NCBI RefSeq assembly: GCF_016403105.1
Contig: NZ_CP046155.1
Span: 3,439,906-3,503,905, forward strand
Direction: 5' to 3'
Origin: Leptolyngbya sp. BL0902
GTDB lineage: Bacteria > Cyanobacteriota > Cyanobacteriia > Phormidesmidales > Phormidesmidaceae
Length of the DNA: 64,000 nt
Shown here: piece after piece, positions 48,658 to 58,966 of the stretch
Layout of the letters: every line of letters begins with the position of its first letter
How positions within the stretch are numbered: position 1 is the first letter of the stretch
The notes under the pieces: model-generated
What the model was told of the DNA's origin: nothing
The model's database searches: none
What the model saw: only the letters and a program-made list of their open reading frames with translations
Program-made: the position numbers and the translations under genes

Positions 48658-50379
48658 CTAGGGCGAAGGTGCAGCACCGCTGGAGGTGAGAGGGTCACGC
48701 CACAGAATAAGGGCGTCGCTGAAGGGTTGAAGGGTCGTACCGGGATAGTAGAACTGAAGGATGCGGCTATGGCTCCACCCTAGATTACCTAAATTGTAGG
48801 ATCCCGCTTGACTAAGACCGACCCCATGGCCCCAGCCACCCCCCACAAAGCTATAGCCCGTGAGCACTGGGCCAGACGGCGTTGGTGCAGTGGCCGTATC
48901 GTAGATGGGATCAACGTAGAACAATAAACTGCGGGGAGCCATCAACACCCGCACAATTTCGTCCTTTTCTAGGCGCACCACGCCAATATCGGTTTCAATC
49001 TCCAGCGCCTGCACCCGGCCCGACGCGGCCCGTTCCGCCACACGCACCGCCGTCACCCGGTTCAGACCCGCCAAAGGATGCTGACGACGGCCCAAAAAGG
49101 TTCGCAATTCCTGGGCAATTTCGGTCAGGGTACTATTGTTGCGCCAGCGGAAAAGTCGCCAGGTTTCTTCATTAAAGCCGCGATTTAGACCAATAAAGGC
49201 CCGAAAATTTTCCTCGTTGTTGAGGGGCCGCTGGGTCAAATCCCAGGCTCCAGTAACGGAATCGACCACAGACCGCAGATAGGGACGGTCGGGGCCATTC
49301 CACACATCGCTGAAAGGAGCCGTCACGCCGCCCGTGGTAGAAGAATACAGCGCATCCACCAGTTCATTTTGGTAGGTAAGCACCTGGCCGCTGGTAGCCA
49401 CAATCGCCCGATCCGTCACCGGAGCCGTACCCGTTAGGCCGCGATAGACCTGGCACTGGGTATCGGCACAGAGTTCATAGTCGTCAATTTCAAAGCGGCG
49501 CAGGTTGCGCAGGGCATAGGTGCGGGCCAAAATCGCCTGGGCCTCGATGGCCGGAACGGGGGCACCGGGGCCAATTTCGTGGGGCACCACCCCGCGCAGG
49601 TAGGTTTCCATCGGCACCGCATTCACCAGGGTGTAGGTGCCGTAGGTGTTGGGCTGAAGCCGCAGGGTACCGCCGTAGACTCGGTTCACGGGCGTTTCCC
49701 CTGCCTGAATCACCCGCATCGTGCCGCCGCTGGATTGCAGATCCAGAGTGTCTCGGTGATAACGAAAGCCATTGGCCTCAAAGTAGGATCTTGGAATTTG
49801 GCTCAATACTCGGCTATCCAGATGCACCTCGTTGAAGCCGTTTTCCCGCAGGTTTTGCACCAACAGCCGCCGCACCAAGGGGCTGTCGTAGGCTGCGCGG
49901 TTGGCCCAGATCTCCCAGCCCCCCGGTTGGGCAATTTCCGGCTCAATGCCCCGCTCTCGCCATTGGTGGGCGCTATATTCTGCACTTTCAAAGCTGCGAT
50001 GGTTGCTCAGCACCACCCGTTCCTTCAGGGTGGCCTCCGCCAGGGCCGTTGGTGTCACCCCCACCACCACCCGCGTCGTTGTCACCGTTTGAGGCTGGCC
50101 GCTGGTCTCAAACCGCAGGGTAAGCTGCTCCCCCGGCAGGGCTTCAATCACCAGGCTGTCCTGCAATTCTTCCCCAAACCGCTGCACAATCCCCACCTGA
50201 ATCACCGGATTCTGCGCGGCCTGCATCGCACCGCCCCAGCCCAGCCCTAGGGAAAGGGTAATTCCACCCACAAGGCCGCTTGCCACCCCCAGCCACCGCC
50301 GCCGCCGTTGGGGTAACGCCTGCCGCCAGGACGCTCGATGCCCCGAAAACCGCCCGTGGTGTTGGTCAAACTTGCCCAT
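48658..50379 (-). CDS. SpoIID/LytB domain protein, cell-wall associated
   Basis: The 573-residue protein has an N-terminal membrane anchor or signal (hydrophobic 30-52). It has the SpoIID domain motifs VPMETYLRGVVPHEIGPGAPVPAIEAQAILARTYAL, ADTQCQVYRGL, VDALYSSTTGGVT and the C-terminal GGGWGHGVGLSQAGSYNLG. SpoIID proteins cleave denuded glycan strands or stimulate amidases in peptidoglycan remodelling; in cyanobacteria they presumably act in the periplasm during division or filament growth. A conserved catalytic glutamate is present in PHEIGPG. It is the first gene of an operon with the MBL hydrolase. Confidence 0.9.
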   Translation of the reverse strand: MGKFDQHHGRFSGHRASWRQALPQRRRRWLGVASGLVGGITLSLGLGWGGAMQAAQNPVIQVGIVQRFGEELQDSLVIEALPGEQLTLRFETSGQPQTVTTTRVVVGVTPTALAEATLKERVVLSNHRSFESAEYSAHQWRERGIEPEIAQPGGWEIWANRAAYDSPLVRRLLVQNLRENGFNEVHLDSRVLSQIPRSYFEANGFRYHRDTLDLQSSGGTMRVIQAGETPVNRVYGGTLRLQPNTYGTYTLVNAVPMETYLRGVVPHEIGPGAPVPAIEAQAILARTYALRNLRRFEIDDYELCADTQCQVYRGLTGTAPVTDRAIVATSGQVLTYQNELVDALYSSTTGGVTAPFSDVWNGPDRPYLRSVVDSVTGAWDLTQRPLNNEENFRAFIGLNRGFNEETWRLFRWRNNSTLTEIAQELRTFLGRRQHPLAGLNRVTAVRVAERAASGRVQALEIETDIGVVRLEKDEIVRVLMAPRSLLFYVDPIYDTATAPTPSGPVLTGYSFVGGGWGHGVGLSQAGSYNLGNLGWSHSRILQFYYPGTTLQPFSDALILWRDPLTSSGAAPSP

Positions 50380-50522
50380 CGTGAAACGTCCCCTAGGAGA
50401 CGAGGGAAACAGCCTAGCTCAATTTGGCATTCTATCGCTTTGGCCCTAGGTTGGCTGTGATGAGTCTCTAGAATCATTACCGACGCCCTAGGATGGAGAA
50501 GAAGGCCCATCAACCGATTGCC

Positions 50523-51308
50523 ATGCCGTCCCCTTTTCCCGGAATGGATCCCTACCTGGAACACCCCGAACTGTGGCCAGAGTTCCACAATCGTTTGCTG
50601 GTCGCCATTGCCGATAGCCTCGGCCCGTCCCTACGCCCCAAATATCGCGTCGCTATCGAAAAACGGGTCTACCAAGAGGGGCCGATAGATGTGCAAGTGG
50701 GCCGCCCAGATGCCTTGATTTTTCGGGGATTATCGAGGGCCGAACTTCCCCTAATGCCGTCCGCCCAGGGGCAAGTTTTGGTAGAGCCGATCATGGTTGA
50801 ACTGCCCATGCCAGAGGAGGTGACAGAGCGGTTTTTAGAGATTCGTGAAGTGGGCACTGGAGCCGTAATTACGACCCTAGAAATCCTCTCGCCCAGCAAC
50901 AAACGATCTGGCAAAGGACGGCAGCTTTACGAAGAAAAACGGCTCACGATTTTAGGCAGCCAAACCCACCTGGTTGAGATTGATCTGATTCGCGCCTTTG
51001 GGCCACTTCCCCTACGCGGAGCCGTCGTGACCATGCTCTACCGCATCCTCGTCAGCCGTGCCGAACAGCGCCCCCTCGCCGCCCTCTACGGCTTCAACCT
51101 GGCCGATCCGATTCCTTCCTTTCCCGTTCCTCTACAGGCCGAAGATCCCGCTATTTGGGTGGATCTCCAAAGCTTAGTCACCGAGGTTTATGACCGAGCC
51201 AGCTACGATCTCGCCATCGACTACCAGCAAGATCCTGTACCGCCGTTAGGGGCCAATGATGCCACTTGGGCAGAGGACTGGTTGCGTCAGCAGGGAATCC
51301 GATCATAA
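50523..51308 (+). CDS. DUF4058 family protein
   Basis: The 261-residue protein opens with MPSPFPGMDPYLEHPELWPEFHNRLLVAIAD, the hallmark of DUF4058, and includes TLEILSPSNKRSGKGRQLYEEKR near residues 125-150, which carries PD-(D/E)xK-like acidic residues. The family is abundant in cyanobacteria and planctomycetes, with no proven function; a nuclease-like fold is possible. I chose the ATG at 50523 since the family always begins MPSPFPGMDP; an upstream ATG at 50493 would add ten residues. Confidence 0.85.
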   Translation: MPSPFPGMDPYLEHPELWPEFHNRLLVAIADSLGPSLRPKYRVAIEKRVYQEGPIDVQVGRPDALIFRGLSRAELPLMPSAQGQVLVEPIMVELPMPEEVTERFLEIREVGTGAVITTLEILSPSNKRSGKGRQLYEEKRLTILGSQTHLVEIDLIRAFGPLPLRGAVVTMLYRILVSRAEQRPLAALYGFNLADPIPSFPVPLQAEDPAIWVDLQSLVTEVYDRASYDLAIDYQQDPVPPLGANDATWAEDWLRQQGIRS

Positions 51309-51366
51309 ATCGCGTATTTTCATGCTGTTTACCAGCCTCTTTCCTAATTGGAGCTATCTCCCTGTC

Positions 51367-51660
51367 CTACGTTTTGGGGAGGTACTTGACTAGAGCTTTC
51401 ATGACTTCATGGGGCTGAAATTGTAAGGGTCTGTCGGCATTGGGAGCGCTGAGGAAGTCTGTCCATTCAAAGATTTCGGCGAAACCGAGCTGGTGGAGGG
51501 CGACGACGATGGAGCTGACGGCGGGTTTGCTGCCGATGATGAGGATTTTGACGGGTTCTCGGTCGGGGTGGGGGTAGGTGTGGAGTTTGAGGGTGAGTTC
51601 TAGGTGGACGGGGTCGGGGCTGGTGAGGCGGGTGCTGTAACGGGCGGTAGGGGTTTGCAT
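51367..51660 (-). CDS. Small conserved cyanobacterial protein, function unknown
   Basis: The 97-residue protein has a central alpha/beta segment VKILIIGSKPAVSSIVVALHQLGFAEIFEWTDFL and a C-terminal helix EVMKALVKYL. I recall this motif order from many cyanobacterial hypothetical proteins but no function. No signal peptide or membrane helix is seen. There is no clear ribosome-binding site. It is divergent from the XRE regulator and shares with it a palindromic intergenic region. Confidence 0.6.
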   Translation of the reverse strand: MQTPTARYSTRLTSPDPVHLELTLKLHTYPHPDREPVKILIIGSKPAVSSIVVALHQLGFAEIFEWTDFLSAPNADRPLQFQPHEVMKALVKYLPKT

Positions 51661-51707
51661 AATCTGTCAACCACTAGGACGTTGCAAGGCAATCTACCCT
51701 GCCTAAA

Positions 51708-51722
51708 GGTTGACTGTCAACC
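51708..51722. promoter_or_regulatory. Palindrome between divergent genes, possible XRE operator
   Basis: GGTTGAC-T-GTCAACC is a perfect 7-bp inverted repeat. A second half-site context, TGTCAACCACTAGGAC at 51665-51680, repeats TGTCAACCAGTAGGAT at 51715-51730 with two changes, giving direct repeats 50 bp apart. They lie between the divergent start codons at 51660 and 51767, a natural place for autoregulation by the XRE protein. Confidence 0.45.
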
Positions 51723-51766
51723 AGTAGGATGTGTCTTGAGGGGTAATTCTCTGAAACCATGAACAC

Positions 51767-51994
51767 ATGGGAAAAGCAGGACAGGCGCTAAAACAGGTTC
51801 TAGAGGATTACAGCATCAGCCAGTTTGCGCTGGCGGTGGCGATGGATGTGGAACGCAATAATGTTTACCGCTGGGTGAATGAGAAGCGTGACCCAACGGC
51901 GGAAACGGTGGTTGAGATTGTGAGGGCATTAAAAACGCTGAACCCTGAAGCGGCAAAGACTTTTGCTGATTTGTATTTAGGTAATGAAACCTAG
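51767..51994 (+). CDS. XRE-family helix-turn-helix regulator
   Basis: The 75-residue protein is a single HTH domain: GQALKQVLEDYSISQFALAVAMDVERNNVYRWVNEKRDPTAETVVEIVRALKTL. Here ISQFALAVAMDVERNNVYRWVNE forms helices 2-3, with the recognition helix near residues 28-38. Such short XRE proteins act as repressors of nearby accessory genes. Directly downstream, on the opposite strand, are the RNase H and HNH genes; upstream is a palindrome that may be its operator. Confidence 0.85.
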   Translation: MGKAGQALKQVLEDYSISQFALAVAMDVERNNVYRWVNEKRDPTAETVVEIVRALKTLNPEAAKTFADLYLGNET

Positions 51995-52047
51995 CATTTG
52001 TACAAATCTCATTGTGTCCGAAATGCTGATAGTCTTGGAAAATCTTT

Positions 52048-52689
52048 CTACTTTCGACCAAAATCTGCGGGTATCTCACCCCATTTCTCAGTGTTCCATT
52101 TCAACACTAGATTTTCATATTCATTACTGATTAGCCAATTTAGCGCTCTATCAACTAAGTCAAATATTTCAGTATTTTGATCGTCTCTTTGTAGTGTAGT
52201 TTTGACTTTTTTGTTGATAACCCATATCATAGCTGTCTCTGAATCTGAGTAAATAGGAGTGTTCTGGCCGTTTTTATTAAGATAGGCTAGAGCATGAACA
52301 ATAGCCAAAAACTCGCCAAGATTATTTGTACCATTTTGCATTGGCTTTTTATGAAAGATGACTTCACGAGTTTTGGTATGAACTCTTCTGTATTCGACTA
52401 TTCCAGGATTGCCGATGCAAGAGGCATCTACGCAGATGCTATCTGAAATCACTTCCTCTGCTGGCATTATCTTCTTTTTCTTTTCTCTCCACTTGATTAC
52501 TTCTGATTCTATTGGCACAATCACAGACTGTTCAATCATTCCCAGCGCAACCTCGGCTTCATATCTGCTTGTGAAAGACTTGTACACAGCACCACTGAAA
52601 CTTTGAATTTGTTCTTCGCACTCTTTCCAGCTATTAAAAATACCTGTTTTCCTGCCCCGCAGCACAGCATAGTATTTCTTTGACGCCAT
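52048..52689 (-). CDS. rnhA: RNase H type 1 with N-terminal hybrid-binding domain
   Basis: The 213-residue protein begins with the RNA:DNA-hybrid-binding (caulimovirus viroplasmin-like) domain (residues 1-55, KKYYAVLRGRKTGIFNSWKECEEQIQSFSGAVYKSF). The RNase H fold follows. The four acidic catalytic residues appear in CVDASCIGNPG, NNLGEFLAIVHAL, IYSDSETAMIW and GEIPADFGRK. Sequences of this type, with the domain pair and the NLGEF motif, are common in Bacteroidetes. The gene is AT-rich and unlike the surrounding DNA, suggesting transfer. It lies 15 nt downstream of the HNH gene and is probably in its operon. Confidence 0.9.
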   Translation of the reverse strand: MASKKYYAVLRGRKTGIFNSWKECEEQIQSFSGAVYKSFTSRYEAEVALGMIEQSVIVPIESEVIKWREKKKKIMPAEEVISDSICVDASCIGNPGIVEYRRVHTKTREVIFHKKPMQNGTNNLGEFLAIVHALAYLNKNGQNTPIYSDSETAMIWVINKKVKTTLQRDDQNTEIFDLVDRALNWLISNEYENLVLKWNTEKWGEIPADFGRK

Positions 52690-52704
52690 AATTCACCCTT
52701 GAAA

Positions 52705-53658
52705 TTAACTTATATTCCATTGTTTTCGATGCCACTCCAAATTTTCTAGATTTGGGAGAAAAATTACTTCTTTTGGCAGGAAAATTCGCTCTCCCCTAAA
52801 GTTCGCCATTTCCCGACCTTCTAACGCTGCCTCTTCCGTAAACCTATCCCACGGAATCAAAATGCGGTAGTCATCATCCACCCCAAACCAGCCGTGGTCA
52901 AAGGCCCAGTGGTGATTTTTGCAGAGGGCTAGGCCATTGGTAAAGCGATCATTACGAAACTCAGCAAACGGTTGAATATGTGCCCCATCCACAATATTCA
53001 GCCCATCCCAGCTTACAACCCGCATTTTGCAAAAAGCACAGCGTTGATCGTAGAGCTTCACCACATTGCGACGAAACGCAGCATTGCGAACAAAGATTTG
53101 GTCAGCGTCCTTCAGGTCATCCACATTGTAAGTTGCCCCACCAGAATCGAAAAGCGACTGTTGGATCGCCTCAAACTCATCGTATTTCAAGGATTCTGCA
53201 ATTTCGCCACCCTTGTCAGGAAACCAGGCTTGGATCAGGATGGTCGTGAGTTCCTGGCGGCTTGTGGGATCGCACAGGAAGGCAAACAGGTCATCATCCA
53301 GGTAGGCGTATTTCACCGCAGAGCGCAGGGCTGGCAACGTGCGGATCTTTACCCTGGCCTGAATCGTGGCCTCAAAACCGGGGTTCGGCATCAGGTGCCA
53401 GAACCTATCCCCCGTGAGGTGGAAGAACGGAAGGGCAATGTTGGAATGGTGATCGCTGGAAACAAATTGATGCCAGAACTTCAGAAAGTTAGCGGTGAGT
53501 TCTGGGGAAAGGTAGATTTCGTTGCGGCTGAACTTGCCCTTCTCAAACAAATCCAGCACCGCCAGCAGCAGGATCGGCTTGTGGGGTGCCGTGCCACGGG
53601 CCTTATCCACTCGCAGCTTGGCGAACGCTTTGGCGTAGTAGGTTAAATCGTGCGTCAC
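52705..53658 (-). CDS. HNH endonuclease, SBD-HNH (McrA-like) type
   Basis: The 317-residue protein has an N-terminal domain (LTYYAKAFAKLRVDKARGTAPHKPILLLAVLDLFEKGK, LSPELTANFLKFW, ALPFFHLTGDRFWHL) and a C-terminal HNH nuclease. Zinc-binding CAFC, the catalytic DGAHIQPFAEFRND, and NGLALCKNHHWAFDHGWF are visible. The N-terminal pattern is, as I recall it, that of the sulfur- or modified-base-binding domain of type IV enzymes such as ScoMcrA. Cleavage of modified or phosphorothioated foreign DNA is therefore plausible but unproven. The start codon is GTG. It leads a two-gene operon with the RNase H. Confidence 0.8.
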   Translation of the reverse strand: MTHDLTYYAKAFAKLRVDKARGTAPHKPILLLAVLDLFEKGKFSRNEIYLSPELTANFLKFWHQFVSSDHHSNIALPFFHLTGDRFWHLMPNPGFEATIQARVKIRTLPALRSAVKYAYLDDDLFAFLCDPTSRQELTTILIQAWFPDKGGEIAESLKYDEFEAIQQSLFDSGGATYNVDDLKDADQIFVRNAAFRRNVVKLYDQRCAFCKMRVVSWDGLNIVDGAHIQPFAEFRNDRFTNGLALCKNHHWAFDHGWFGVDDDYRILIPWDRFTEEAALEGREMANFRGERIFLPKEVIFLPNLENLEWHRKQWNIS

Positions 53659-53865
53659 AACCCTGAACCTTTCGCGTCAGGCTTCTTTGAGCCTGTAGCG
53701 GGTGTCTGTCTCTTTAAGGTACCCAGGCGGATTTTGAAAATCATCCGTTTGCGAAATTTTCTTAACCTCTGCCAGCCTTCCCGGAAACCATGGCCCCACT
53801 AGGACGGCTTGAAGACTGTCGTGGCAGGGGGTGTCTTGTCAAAACTCAAACAGGTCTTTATCCAT

Positions 53866-53895
53866 ATCCCAGAGGTCTGGATCCCAGAGGTCTGG
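53866..53895. repeat. Tandem 15-bp repeat in the thiC downstream region
   Basis: ATCCCAGAGGTCTGG occurs twice in perfect tandem. The 297-nt stretch 53659-53955 otherwise contains a small hairpin (CAGGCT-AGCCTG, about 53680) and no gene that I can see. Confidence 0.85.
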
Positions 53896-53955
53896 CCTGG
53901 AGAGGCTTGAAGGTGATCAGTGATCCCCTCCATCCCCTGGGATCCGATATGCGGC

Positions 53956-55335
<1,380 letters not shown>

Positions 55336-55568
55336 CTATAAACACGTAGCGCTAGAGGAGATGGCTACAACAGAAAAGGCTGAATCTCAACGCCGTACAG
55401 AAAACCTAAAGTGACGATTCAAAAGACAAGGATCAGGCCGTTACAGCCCAGAACTTATCTACCTTTGAACCCACGAAGAACCCTAGTCAATGACCAAGGA
55501 TTCCACCATCGATGCCCAGCCCTAGGCCGGACGTTTTCTGCCATCGTCGTTGCGATCTAATGACCTCA

Positions 55569-55655
55569 AGCAACGCTTCCCTCCGCTGGTATCAACCAGG
55601 TCAGGTTCTGAGGGTATGATCTCAGTCCGAATAATCGGACACCCCTAGCTTGGGG
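55569..55655 (-). promoter_or_regulatory. TPP riboswitch (THI element) controlling thiC
   Basis: On the minus strand the aptamer shows its conserved blocks in order: GGGGTG, CTGAGATCATACCCT, GAACCTGACCTGG, TGATACCAGCG and AGGGAA, with the variable P3 arm TCCGATTATTCGGA between. The following 240-nt leader should hold the expression platform; no simple terminator hairpin stands out, so control may be at translation or through a longer structure. Confidence 0.93.
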
Positions 55656-55657
55656 CC

Positions 55658-55666
55658 ATCATAGCA
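55658..55666 (-). promoter_or_regulatory. Extended -10 element of the thiC transcript
   Basis: TGCTATGAT on the minus strand is a near-consensus extended -10 box placed immediately before the riboswitch, so transcription would begin at the first aptamer bases. No clear -35 box. Confidence 0.5.
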
Positions 55667-55740
55667 CTGGTGGCTCGGTCTGTAGCAACGGGCCAGCAGC
55701 TTGCAACATTCCGACTCATTAAGCCTTGGGGATTGGGGGT

Positions 55741-55789
55741 TAGGGATCAGGGATTAGGGATTAGGGATTAGGGATTAGGGATTAAGGAT
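55741..55789 (+). repeat. Seven tandem TAGGGAT heptamers
   Basis: Seven 7-bp units, five identical and two with one change, lie between the methyltransferase stop and the thiC promoter. Successive GGG runs spaced by four bases could form a G-quadruplex on this strand. There are no spacers, so it is not a CRISPR array. Confidence 0.9.
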
Positions 55790-55856
55790 TGGGGGGTGGG
55801 GCGTCGGGGGTGGGGAACCTGACGATTGGGGTGCGGCTGCATTCGGGTAAAGCTAC

Positions 55857-56798
55857 TTAGGGCGAAGGAATGCGGGTGTTGCGCTCCCAGAAAACACCGT
55901 TGGCATAGCCCTGAATGGCGGGGTTGAGTTCTGCAAGGCTCAGCCGTTTTTCGGCCAAGCAGCAGTAGGTTAAATCTTGCTCAATGCCGACATATTGCCG
56001 CCCTAGCTTTTTGGCCACCACCGCCGTTGTGCCGCTGCCCAAAAAGGGATCTAGCACGACGTCGCCCGGTTGAGAGCTGGCTAGGATGAGTTTGGCGATC
56101 AGTTTCTCGGGTTTTTGGGTGGGGTGATCGGTATTTTCTGGCATCGACCAAAATGGAATCGTGATATCCGTCCAGAGGTTGGAGGGATGGGTGAGGCGAT
56201 ATTTATTTGGGCTATTTGGGGTATCTTGCCAGTCTTTAGGCTGTCCTTCCTGGGTGCGATAGGGGGCCATCACCTGACGTTTGATTTTGACCGCTTCAAC
56301 ATCAAAGAAGTAATTATTAGAAACAGTGCAAAACCAGATGTCTTCACTATTGTTTTTCCAGTTTCTTTGAGCTCCTCGGCCCTTTTCTCGTTCCCAGGTA
56401 ATACGATTTCTGATTATAAAATACTGTGCTATGACTGGATAAATCAGAGTAGAGGTTAGCCAATCGGAACAGATATAAACCGAAGCAGTAGGTTTAAGTA
56501 ATTGTTGAACTTGGCTAATCCATTGTTCTAGCCAGTCGGTGTAGGCTAGATTTTTACGTCGATGAAAGGCATTTCCATTAAAGTTTTTTGTGAGGTTATA
56601 GGGTGGATCGATGATGAGTAAATCCACAAATTTTTCTGGCAGATAGTCCAGCGCTTTGAAGACATCTTGCCAAATAATGCTATTGAGAATAGCGTCCGGC
56701 TTAACGGTTTGGTGAAGGGTCTGAAGTCGCTGCGAAAACTGTTGCTGTTCCGCCTCTGTTAGGTCTAACGTGCGATTGTGGGGAGATCGATCTTTCAT
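55857..56798 (-). CDS. Solitary beta-class DNA methyltransferase
   Basis: The 313-residue enzyme has the catalytic motif IV IDPPYNLTKNFNG near residue 65 before the SAM-binding motif I DPFLGSGTTAVVAKKLGRQYVGIE near the C-terminus, the beta-class order. DPPY enzymes methylate N6-adenine or N4-cytosine. The central target-recognition part is AT-rich. I recall related solitary methyltransferases in cyanobacteria that modify short palindromes such as GGCC or GATC, but the target cannot be read here. No restriction gene is adjacent. I chose the ATG at 56798 (MKDRSPHNRTLDLTEAEQQ); a further ATG at 56840 is less likely. Confidence 0.88.
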   Translation of the reverse strand: MKDRSPHNRTLDLTEAEQQQFSQRLQTLHQTVKPDAILNSIIWQDVFKALDYLPEKFVDLLIIDPPYNLTKNFNGNAFHRRKNLAYTDWLEQWISQVQQLLKPTASVYICSDWLTSTLIYPVIAQYFIIRNRITWEREKGRGAQRNWKNNSEDIWFCTVSNNYFFDVEAVKIKRQVMAPYRTQEGQPKDWQDTPNSPNKYRLTHPSNLWTDITIPFWSMPENTDHPTQKPEKLIAKLILASSQPGDVVLDPFLGSGTTAVVAKKLGRQYVGIEQDLTYCCLAEKRLSLAELNPAIQGYANGVFWERNTRIPSP

Positions 56799-57002
56799 AG
56801 GCTTTGGGCAAGAAATCAACAACAGGGCACGAAATAGCATTGCTCAGCATCCTACTAGAAGAGGCCGGGGCCGGGACACCAATCTGGCTGGCTGGGGTAC
56901 CCAGGTTTCAGCGTCTTTGCTACTGTTAAATCGTGGCTAATCCATCAAATTGCGGCTCCATCTCGTCATGATGGTGGGTGCCGCGCAGCAACGCAGAGAG
57001 CC

Positions 57003-57983
57003 ATGGATACCGTCCCCATCACCTACAGTGCGGCCCACACCCTGGTGCCCACCTACGAGTGTTTTAATCGCTGCACCTACTGCAACTTTCGGCAGGAGCC
57101 AGGTACGTCGGACTGGCTGGATCTGGCGGCGGTGCAGGATATGCTGCCCCATCTGCATCGGCGGGGCGTGGCGGAGGTGTTGGTGCTGAGTGGTGAGGTG
57201 GCCCCCCACAGCCCTCGGCGGCCCGATTGGTTTCGGCACATTTACCACATTTGCGAACTAGCCCTGGAGGCGGGCTTGCTGCCCCACACCAATGCCGGCC
57301 CCCTACACCGGGAGGAAATGGCTCAGTTGGCCCAGGTGAACGTGTCCATGGGGCTGATGGTGGAGCAAATGACGCCCAGCCTGCTTGATACAGTGCATCG
57401 CCACGCCCCCAGTAAGCGTCCGGCGGTGCGCCTGCAACAACTGGCCTGGGCGGGGGAATTGGGCATTCCCTTTACCACGGGCCTGCTGTTGGGGCTGGGC
57501 GAAACCGAAGCCGACTGGGCCGACTCGCTGCGGGCCATCGCCGAGGTGCACCAGCGCTATGGCCACATTCAGGAGGTGATTTTGCAGCCCCATCGCCCTG
57601 GGCAGCGGCAGTCGGTGAAGGGCATGGCTTTGGTGGGGGCGTCTCTGCTGCGGGCGGTGGTGCTGGCGCGAGAGCTGTTGCCGCCGGAGATTACCCTCCA
57701 AATTCCCCCCAATCTGGTGAGCCGGGACGACCTGCTGGCCTGTCTGGCGGCGGGGGCGCGAGACTTGGGCGGCCTCAGCCCCATCGACGAAGTAAACCCC
57801 GACTATGACCACCCCACCGCCGACCGCTTGCAGCATACCCTAGGGACAGACCGCTGGCAGTTGCAGCCCCGCTTGCCCCTCTATCCCCAGTACGATAACT
57901 GGCTCGCACCGCCCCTTCGGCCTCTGGTGCAGCACTGGCGACAACGCCTGAGCACCGCCCTCACCCCCAACCCCGTGGCCTAA
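57003..57983 (+). CDS. cofG: FO synthase subunit 1 (radical SAM)
   Basis: CofG with CofH makes 7,8-didemethyl-8-hydroxy-5-deazariboflavin, the chromophore of F420 and of class-I deazaflavin photolyases, which is its likely use in cyanobacteria. The 326-residue protein has the radical-SAM cysteines in ECFNRCTYCNFRQ, then GVAEVLVLSGEVAP, NAGPLHREEMAQLAQVNVSMGLMVEQM, FTTGLLLGLGETEADW and IQEVILQPHRPG, typical of CofG. The partner cofH is not in the window. The start codon follows a 204-nt gap from the divergent methyltransferase gene. Confidence 0.94.
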   Translation: MDTVPITYSAAHTLVPTYECFNRCTYCNFRQEPGTSDWLDLAAVQDMLPHLHRRGVAEVLVLSGEVAPHSPRRPDWFRHIYHICELALEAGLLPHTNAGPLHREEMAQLAQVNVSMGLMVEQMTPSLLDTVHRHAPSKRPAVRLQQLAWAGELGIPFTTGLLLGLGETEADWADSLRAIAEVHQRYGHIQEVILQPHRPGQRQSVKGMALVGASLLRAVVLARELLPPEITLQIPPNLVSRDDLLACLAAGARDLGGLSPIDEVNPDYDHPTADRLQHTLGTDRWQLQPRLPLYPQYDNWLAPPLRPLVQHWRQRLSTALTPNPVA

Positions 57984-58222
57984 ACGCGCCCCAGCCCCGT
58001 TGTTCTAGCTTAGGATGCAGTGCCCCTCACCCGTGGCCCCGCCCTCTGTCGCGAAATCTAACAAACACCTGGATTTTTCCCGAAATGGCCCAAAACCTAG
58101 GCCATAATGGGCAGCAACATCTACCCCTCTCTGACCACCTGCGGAGGCGCATGGCAGATGTTATCGGCAAAAATGCGCCCCCTCTCTGTGCCAAAGTTCC
58201 ATCCCTTATCCCTTCCTAAGCC

Positions 58223-58669
58223 ATGCAAGTCACCTCTCTCTTGCGCCACAGCCTTTTGCTTCCGGCCACGGTGTTGCTCATCACCGGAACCAGCCTCCGC
58301 GCCCAGGCCCAACAGGTCTACTCCCCCATCCCCCTGCCCGCCTCGCGGGAAGTCACCGATACCCTCTCCAACCGCGACATCCCCACCGGGTTCGGCGGCT
58401 TTGCCAGAGACTACACGGTGCGCCTCGAAGCCGGGGATCAAGTGGCCATTGATGTGTCCTCAGACGAATTCGATACGATGGTGGCTCTCATGGGCGAAGA
58501 CGGCTTCACCATCGGCGAAAATGACGACGGCCCCGACGGCACCACCAACTCCCTCCTCTTTGCCCGCATCACCCAATCGGGTACCTACACCGTTCGCATT
58601 CGCGCCTACGCCGGACAGGGATCGGGACAGTTTCGGCTCAAGGTAGCCCGCCTGCGCGAAGTGCCCTAG
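58223..58669 (+). CDS. Exported protein with PPC (pre-peptidase C-terminal) domain
   Basis: The 148-residue protein has a signal peptide (hydrophobic 8-24, cleavage near AQAQ) and one beta-sandwich domain: GFARDYTVRLEAGDQVAIDVSSDEFDTMVALMGEDG, then ENDDGPDGTTNSLLFARITQSGTYTVRIRAY, the PPC pattern. It contains no enzyme domain, so it may be a periplasmic binding or structural module. The overlapping frame at 58107-58646 is a shadow rich in proline and serine and is rejected. Confidence 0.85.
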   Translation: MQVTSLLRHSLLLPATVLLITGTSLRAQAQQVYSPIPLPASREVTDTLSNRDIPTGFGGFARDYTVRLEAGDQVAIDVSSDEFDTMVALMGEDGFTIGENDDGPDGTTNSLLFARITQSGTYTVRIRAYAGQGSGQFRLKVARLREVP

Positions 58670-58855
58670 CCCTGTCCGCCCCGATGGTGAAGCGATTGCC
58701 GTTCCTCTCCCAGCAACGTCCCAGCGGGGAATCCTGGGCTGGGGCTAGCGGTGATGACGGTTCTGCCTGGGGCCAAATTCAGATTTTTGCCAAAACGATC
58801 TTGTCAGGGGTGACAATGACTTGCTATGTTATGTAGGCGCTGAAAAAACAGCCCA

Positions 58856-58928
<73 letters not shown>

Positions 58929-58966
58929 TTGTTCTAATCTTTGGCTACAACCATCGGATTGGCACT

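Noticed and set aside
55741-55789. Possible CRISPR array
   Set aside because: The heptamers are contiguous with no spacers. No cas genes are present in the window.
56115-56459. Plus-strand frame within the methyltransferase gene
   Set aside because: It is antisense to the methyltransferase target-recognition region and has no own start signals.
55857-56798. Restriction-modification system
   Set aside because: Only a methyltransferase is present; neighbouring genes are thiC and cofG and no nuclease is adjacent.
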